The notes under the pieces were generated by a model. It saw only the letters and a list, made by a program, of their open reading frames with translations, was not told the origin of the DNA and did not search any database. Shown here piece by piece: positions 26,571 to 31,165 of a stretch of 31,165 bases of DNA (positions are counted from its first letter, which is position 1; every line of letters starts with the position of its first letter). Made by a program: the position numbers and the translations under genes. This stretch comes from Wolbachia endosymbiont of Mansonella ozzardi (GTDB taxonomy: Bacteria; Pseudomonadota; Alphaproteobacteria; Rickettsiales; Anaplasmataceae): assembly GCF_020278625.1 (NCBI RefSeq), contig NZ_JADAKK010000005.1, positions 1 to 31,165 of the forward strand, read 5' to 3'.

Positions 26571-28080
26571 TTAATATATATAAATTCTCGTCCTTTTTAT
26601 CTAACAAACCGAACGTTGGTACGATTGTTGCTTTTAAAAAGATAACGGTTTCTACTGTTCTCGTGTTATCCGCTAGCCTTTTTAACTTCTGATGCAACGT
26701 AGCTTTAAAGCTTTGCTTATCTTCTCTACGCTCTATAAGTCCGCCAATTACCATAACTTCACCACTCTTGATTTTTAACATAGAGTTCATTTCCCTAATT
26801 TCAATAATTGGAATGTTACTATTCAGTTTTGTTTTACTTTGCTGCGCGATGTACTCTATATTTGGGTCTTTAGTATAGCCGTTAATTCTTGATAAGGTTG
26901 GGTGTATATTCATGAATATTTCACTAGTATCAATATTGATGCTTGGATGGATTATTAACACAACCCCTATTGGAACACTATTCATTTTGGTGACTAAGGT
27001 ATGATCGGAGTTTTTTTGTATATCAGAGGTAAAGTAAACGTGATTTTTAGTGAAAGAAATCATCGCTTGCTGATTATTTATGGCATGTACTCTAGGGCTT
27101 GAAATCACAGTTGAAGTACCAAATTTGTCTAAACCTTTTACTAAATTTCCCAGATCACCCATGCCGAAGTTCATTGCCAGATTAACAATGGAATTATCTT
27201 GATTCATTACAGGTTTGATTCCATCGCATAAATCGTCTAAATTGATACCAGAAAGGTACTTATCATCTAACACGACTTCAACTATCTTTGCCTCTATCAT
27301 TACTTGGGAAGACGCTAACCGCTTAACTTTATTAATATATTCTTCAACAGCTTTGTGAATGTCTTTTCTAGCATTTAAAATAATAACACCAGTTTCTCTA
27401 TTAGATGAAAGGAATTCTCCATCATTTACCCCGTTAACATCTATTATTGTATTCAACCCCTTTTCCAACGAGTTCCATAAATCGCTGCTATATTGAGACT
27501 TCATAACGCTGTTATAGTCCTTATCGGCATTGATTCTGTCGTTGCTGGTAATATTGTTGTTAACAATAAAACTGCTTTGAGCAGAGTGTTGAATATTGAC
27601 AAAGTCTGCGTAATAATTTTGTGTGTACGGTAAATTTTGCTCAATTTTAATCACACCATTACTTGTCGAGTAACGCAGTTTGGCACTATCAGCTATGCTC
27701 TGAATTACTTCATTTATATTTTTATCTTTTAGCTTTAAAATAATGTTGCCTGATATTTTTGGATCTATATCCAAGTTAATGTCAGAAAGTTTTCCTATCT
27801 CAATCAGCAAATCCTTTACTGGCACTTCTTCACCAATATTAATAGAAATAAGCTGGCTACTGGCTGCGAAATCAGGAAACTTTACGGGCAAAGGTACAAT
27901 TTCTGGTACTGCCGGTTCATTGTTCTCCGAAAGGAAAATTTTGCCCTTGCATCGCTTTAGTAAGTGGTCGTACTCAATATCGTGATGATTTTTGTCGTCT
28001 ATTTGGGTAATATATCCCTGAGCAGGTAAGCATATACAGGAGATGATAAAAAGGAGCATTGAGCATCTAAAAATGGTCAT
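26560..28080 (-). CDS. Secretin family protein (type II/III secretion or type IV pilus type)
   Basis: Secretins form multimeric outer-membrane gates. The product is 506 residues with signal peptide MTIFRCSMLLFIISCICL. An N0/STN-like domain follows (INIGEEVPVKDLLIEIGKLS at about 80-100, GNIILKLKDKNINEVIQSI at about 111-129). An N1-like segment is ETGVIILNARKDIHKAVEEY. The secretin domain starts VMIEAKIVEVVLDDKYLSGI, has STVISSPRVHAINNQQAMI, VPIGVVLIIHPSI, and closes SGEVMVIGGLIERRE and ETVIFLKATIV. The layout is closest to PilQ/MshL-type secretins. No pilotin, ATPase, pilin or inner-membrane platform gene is adjacent: neighbours are the outer-membrane protein and rnc. The frame is intact, suggesting selection. 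Confidence 0.88.
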   Translation of the reverse strand: MTIFRCSMLLFIISCICLPAQGYITQIDDKNHHDIEYDHLLKRCKGKIFLSENNEPAVPEIVPLPVKFPDFAASSQLISINIGEEVPVKDLLIEIGKLSDINLDIDPKISGNIILKLKDKNINEVIQSIADSAKLRYSTSNGVIKIEQNLPYTQNYYADFVNIQHSAQSSFIVNNNITSNDRINADKDYNSVMKSQYSSDLWNSLEKGLNTIIDVNGVNDGEFLSSNRETGVIILNARKDIHKAVEEYINKVKRLASSQVMIEAKIVEVVLDDKYLSGINLDDLCDGIKPVMNQDNSIVNLAMNFGMGDLGNLVKGLDKFGTSTVISSPRVHAINNQQAMISFTKNHVYFTSDIQKNSDHTLVTKMNSVPIGVVLIIHPSINIDTSEIFMNIHPTLSRINGYTKDPNIEYIAQQSKTKLNSNIPIIEIREMNSMLKIKSGEVMVIGGLIERREDKQSFKATLHQKLKRLADNTRTVETVIFLKATIVPTFGLLDKKDENLYILTKN

Positions 28081-28278
28081 TGGAAAAAAGCATACAAAAC
28101 CATTCTAATAGATTTCTATAAAAATATTAAAAATGTATTTAATTTTGTTTTCATCTAGCAGAATTACTACACTAAATGCTGCAAATTTATAGCCTTAGAG
28201 CTGCAGGGTTCTTATCTATAAGACAAGACCATCCACAATTGTTTTTGATCAGGGTGCTTTTGTTTCTTAAAACTTGAA

Positions 28279-28986
28279 TTAAGTTGAATTGCTTTTTTCA
28301 CTATTGTTAATTTTTTCTAGCATTAACTCGGCAGCCTTTTGTTCAGCAACCTTTTTACTAGAAGCGCATGCAGAAACTTCACCGTAATTTTTTATGCGAA
28401 TTGATATGGTAAATTCAGGATTGTGTGATGGTCCAGTCTGTTTTGCAAGCTTATACTCTGGTAAAGGTAGTTTATTTTTCTGAATCCATTCTTGTAGCGA
28501 GGTTTTAGGATCTTGAGGAGGGGTTAGCATATCCTTAGCCAGCTCCTTCCAATATTGGGTAACAAATCTTTCAACATTTTTAAATCCGCTATCGATATAA
28601 ATCGCACCTATTAGTGCTTCGAGTGCGTTTTCTAAATTTTTTAAGTTACATTTCCCTCCATTGCAGCGTTCACTATTATTCATGATGATAAAATCGCCCA
28701 ACTTTATTTCTTTGGCAACATTGGCAATCGTGCTGCCACAAACTAAGTCCATTTTTCTTTTCGCCAACGCGCCTTCTCTTTCTTCAGGAAATAGTTTAAA
28801 TAGTATAGCAGACACAATCATATTCAAAATGCTATCGCCCAAAAATTCTAACCTTTCGTAATTTTCAGTTTGATTTTTACTATTCCTTTTATTCAAGCTT
28901 GGATGAGTCAGTGCTTCCTCTAATATAGCATCATTTTTGAACCTATAGTTGATGATTTTAGATATTGCATCGTTCACGTTTTTCAT
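28279..28986 (-). CDS. rnc: Ribonuclease III
   Basis: RNase III cuts double-stranded RNA in rRNA maturation and regulation. It has 235 residues, the normal length. The signature ERLEFLGDS is at 44-52 (catalytic Glu47, Asp51 by position) and the second acidic region reads NLENALEALIGAIYIDSGF at 117-135. There the Glu (123) is present, but the position equivalent to E. coli Asp114 appears to be Asn120. A double-stranded-RNA-binding domain follows: SLQEWIQKNKLPLPEYKL, GPSHNPEFTISIRI, ASSKKVAEQKAAELML. The gene sits downstream of pyrD on the same strand with a 78-base gap. Confidence 0.97.
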   Translation of the reverse strand: MKNVNDAISKIINYRFKNDAILEEALTHPSLNKRNSKNQTENYERLEFLGDSILNMIVSAILFKLFPEEREGALAKRKMDLVCGSTIANVAKEIKLGDFIIMNNSERCNGGKCNLKNLENALEALIGAIYIDSGFKNVERFVTQYWKELAKDMLTPPQDPKTSLQEWIQKNKLPLPEYKLAKQTGPSHNPEFTISIRIKNYGEVSACASSKKVAEQKAAELMLEKINNSEKSNST

Positions 28987-29064
28987 ACTTGTTGTATTAA
29001 AAGGAAATACTTCCTGTTGTATTTTTATATCAGAAGATTAGTTTTGCTCCATCAAAATAAGTTG

Positions 29065-30105
29065 CTAAGGTTTGTGGTCACAACCTACTGCCTCACTGGT
29101 GTTACTCAGTCCATCTCTTCTTATTAGCTCTGCAAGCTCTAGATTGATTTTATTCACAACTTGAGGCCCTTGGTATATGAGAGTAGTGTACAGTTGTACT
29201 AGAGAGGCTCCTGCCTTTATTTTTTTATATGCATCAGCACCGCTTGAGATTCCCCCGCACCCTATTAATAATGTCTTGCCCTTAGTGAGTTTATACATGT
29301 CACTCAATAACTCAGTTGAAAGTTTAAACAGTGGTCTACCACTCAACCCACCAATCTCATTGTGATGAGAATGTAGATTATCTCGACTAACCGTGGTATT
29401 GCTTACTGTCAAGCCGTCAATTTTGTATTCTAATACGAGCTCAGCAATATTTTCTTTTGTTTGCTGATTTATATCTGGAGAAATTTTTAATATTATTGGT
29501 ATGGATCCAGAGTTATCGATTGATTTCCTGGTTAGAATTATGGACTTCAAGAATTCTGATAATTCCTGCTTGTTGTGCAGATTGCGTAAATTTGGCGTGT
29601 TTGGAGATGAGATATTCAGCACTATATAACTACTTTTCCCATATATTATCTTTATTAAGTCAACATAGTCACTGATTTGGTCCTTCGAAGTGCTATTTTT
29701 CCCTATGTTGATGCCAAAAATGCAGTCATCAAGCTTGGTCCCATCTATTTTCTTAAGGAAATAGTCTATTCCTTTATTATTAAACCCTAATCTATTGATT
29801 ATTCCTTCGTCTTCAATTAACCGAAAAATTCTCGGTTTTTTGTTTCCGTATTGGGGGTGTTTGGTTACAGTACCAGACTCGATAAATCCAAACCCAAGTG
29901 AGAGCATGGGCCTTATAACTTCCGCATTCTTGTCAAAACCTGCAGCAAGACCTACAGGACTCCTGAGTTTATTACCAAAGAAGTTTACGTTTAAAGATTC
30001 TGGTAGTTCTATAGGTTTTCTGCAAGGCATCTTTTTTAACATCGTGATTGCCAAGGAATGAACAATTTCAGGTGGTAGCAAAAATAGTAAGTTACGTAAT
30101 ATCAT
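29065..30105 (-). CDS. pyrD: Dihydroorotate dehydrogenase (quinone), class 2
   Basis: PyrD oxidises dihydroorotate to orotate, passing electrons to the quinone pool, which UbiG (this window) helps to make. From ATG 30105 it has 346 residues. The N-terminal amphipathic helices MILRNLLFLLPPEIVHSLA are those that bind membrane and quinone in class 2 enzymes. FMN-site segments: SPVGLAAGFDKNAEV, FGFIESGTVTKHPQ, NRLGFNNKG, NISSPNTPNLR (the catalytic-base region), ILKISPDI, GLTVSNTT, GGLSGRPLFKLS and LIGCGGISSGADAYKKI. A GTG at 30117 is an alternative start (FYKMILRN); GAAGAG is better placed for the ATG. The gene is intact and followed by rnc. Confidence 0.97.
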   Translation of the reverse strand: MILRNLLFLLPPEIVHSLAITMLKKMPCRKPIELPESLNVNFFGNKLRSPVGLAAGFDKNAEVIRPMLSLGFGFIESGTVTKHPQYGNKKPRIFRLIEDEGIINRLGFNNKGIDYFLKKIDGTKLDDCIFGINIGKNSTSKDQISDYVDLIKIIYGKSSYIVLNISSPNTPNLRNLHNKQELSEFLKSIILTRKSIDNSGSIPIILKISPDINQQTKENIAELVLEYKIDGLTVSNTTVSRDNLHSHHNEIGGLSGRPLFKLSTELLSDMYKLTKGKTLLIGCGGISSGADAYKKIKAGASLVQLYTTLIYQGPQVVNKINLELAELIRRDGLSNTSEAVGCDHKP

Positions 30106-30221
30106 TTTGTAAAACACTCTTCAGTTTATTTTCTACCATAAAATGCCACAAGGGTATAGCTGTAACTTTAAAAGAAGACGTTTTTATTGATTTTACTTAT
30201 GAATGCTTTAAGCGATAACAA

Positions 30222-30653
30222 TTAATTTTTCTGAAAGGAAATCACAACTTGATCAGTGTTTTTATACACTAATTCAAGATAGCCAAATTTGTTAATTCGA
30301 GATTCTACTAATATAGGGATTTTACCTTGATCTAAATAAAACCCTTGTTTTGATTGTTTATTAATAAGTAATCTTACATTTCTATTTTTCCAATCAAGCA
30401 TTTTACTTATTTCAGACTTTCTCTTACAATTAATCTCATTTATAAATCCTAAATATTCACCTTTGCAGAGCATACTTCAATCTTGCATGTTTTATAGCTC
30501 GCCTAACTGCTTAAATATGGATCCGTATCACTTTGTTTATCAAGTTCAAACTTCTTCTTTGACATATTTCCACGGAACTTTTGCATTACCTATCCTCTTT
30601 GAAAAAAGCACATCCTGGTCAAAATTTATAGTATCTTTTGTATAAAATGTCAT
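30222..30653 (-). pseudogene. Decayed gene, possibly a phage/GTA head-tail connector (gp6-like)
   Basis: ATG 30653 starts TFYTKDTINFDQDVLFSKR and VPWKYVKEEV, then a stop; in another frame KFELDKQSDTDPYLSS, a stop, then IKHARLKYALQR; the last 83 residues are open from 30473 (GEYLGFINEINCKRKSEISK ... DQGKIPILVESRINKFGYLE). The joined product is about 143 residues. The pattern 'V.EEVKFELD...DTDPYLSSLIRRAIKHA', followed by a beta-rich half, resembles head-tail connector proteins (phage gp6-like, GTA g6), which begin with 'DVKAHLRV...DDALIEALIAAA'. This is a pattern-level guess. Its ATG is only 5 bases downstream of the end of the lipoprotein relic, so the two were one operon. Confidence 0.4.
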
Positions 30654-30658
30654 TGAAC

Positions 30659-31018
30659 TTATTGCTCTAGTAATCGCTCTGTGATGCTAAAATGCCTTTT
30701 TACTTTTTGCATATTTTGAAATGACACTATTACCACATCTGCTACGACTTCTTTTCCATAGTTAACATGCTTACTAGCACACCCATGTTTGGATGTAAAC
30801 GATGACTTGCCTACTAATAAAAAATCACTAAACAATATATTATACATAGCCTGCGCACTGTAAAATGTGTCAACGTAGAATGACTATCTTCTGGATGAAG
30901 GGTATTTTTCCGGTGCAAGGTAAGTATACGAGCCCTTTAGTAAATAGTAGAAGCTACAGCTGGTAAGCAAGAAGGGCAAACCAATCAATAATAAAGCTTT
31001 TGTTAGTCCCTTTAGCAT
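30659..31018 (-). pseudogene. Small lipoprotein gene with one in-frame stop
   Basis: ATG 31018 opens a single frame of 119 residues, broken only by TAG at 30884-30886 (codon 45). The N-terminus LKGLTKALLLIGLPFLLTSC is a clear lipoprotein signal: Lys, a hydrophobic run, and LTSC as lipobox with the Cys to be lipidated. The mature part has three or more Cys and VNYGKEVVADVVIVSFQNM. I do not recognise a family. The continuity of the frame around the stop suggests recent inactivation or suppression. It lies directly upstream of the possible connector relic. Confidence 0.6.
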
Positions 31019-31110
31019 TTTATTGCTTACATTTTTAATATAGTATATTATTTTTTTTAATGTTTTATTAAGATCTATACCTAATTCGCTAAAATTTCAG
31101 AAAAAAAGAC

Positions 31111-31165
31111 AAAGAAACCCCGAGTGGCAAGTTTTGACTCTATAATACTTTAAATTGGCGTTATA
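31111..31165 (-). repeat. Inverted copy of the dispersed repeat, cut by the window end
   Basis: These 55 bases are the exact reverse complement of 4121-4175. Similarity fades to the left of 31111. The element continues beyond the window. Confidence 0.9.

Noticed and set aside
1..31165. CRISPR array, rRNA or tRNA genes
   Set aside because: I saw no regularly spaced repeats, rRNA stretches or tRNA-like cloverleaf with a T-loop signature in the intergenic regions; a covariance-model scan would be decisive for tRNAs.
1..31165. Toxin-antitoxin, restriction or cytoplasmic-incompatibility gene pair
   Set aside because: The OTU relic stands alone with no adjacent partner gene, and no nuclease, methylase or antitoxin motif was found.

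Overview
The window is AT-rich, gene-sparse chromosome of an obligate intracellular alphaproteobacterium, most likely Wolbachia (Anaplasmataceae). The evidence is the mix of housekeeping genes, the decaying pseudogenes between them, short dispersed palindromic repeats, a P44/Msp2-like surface protein, a type IV secretion pilin relic and an OTU-protease relic. Species-level placement is an inference from gene content and protein style; no database was consulted.

Layout. 1-800: repeat fragments and a VirB2-like pilin relic with one in-frame stop. 801-1972 (-): rpiB-ubiG pair. 2133-3893 (+): dnaG. 3894-4508: gene-free, built of hairpins and dispersed repeats. 4509-7628 (+): badly broken relic of the large tail/TIM-barrel protein of gene transfer agents (GTA gp15 type), followed by two decayed unknown genes to about 9480. 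9749-12394 (+): ppdK. 12432-13737 (-): decayed unknown gene. 13782-14711 (+): glpX. 14803-15810 (+): intact unknown hydrophilic protein. 15838-16932 (-): ychF. 17051-18084 (+): OTU cysteine-protease pseudogene that has lost its ATG. 18172-19341 (+): CCA-adding enzyme/poly(A) polymerase family gene. 19325-21480 (-): decayed coiled-coil gene. 21773-22359 (-): relic of an HK97-type prohead protease. 22360-22803: repeats, then the prs promoter. 22804-24073 (+): prs-gatC. 24074-24507: intergenic region with a promoter/terminator pair. 24508-25743 (+): mtaB. 25779-26570 (+): outer-membrane protein, converging on 26560-28080 (-), a secretin. 28279-28986 (-): rnc. 29065-30105 (-): pyrD. 30222-31018 (-): two adjacent decayed genes, a possible head-tail connector and a lipoprotein. 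31111-31165: inverted copy of the repeat at 4121-4175.

The intact genes are core metabolism and information processing: PEP/pyruvate interconversion and gluconeogenesis (ppdK, glpX), pentose phosphate and PRPP supply (rpiB, prs), pyrimidine and ubiquinone synthesis (pyrD, ubiG), replication priming (dnaG), tRNA maturation, charging and modification (cca, gatC, mtaB), RNA processing (rnc) and a ribosome-associated ATPase (ychF). The envelope genes are the OMP and the secretin.

The most notable result is that at least two, possibly three, separate relics match genes of an alphaproteobacterial GTA/HK97-like particle (prohead protease, a possible connector, gp15 tail protein). They are scattered over 26 kb on both strands among housekeeping genes. 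I found no intact novel system; the interest lies in these relics, in secretion-related genes whose partners are missing, in the repeats, and in a possible small RNA.
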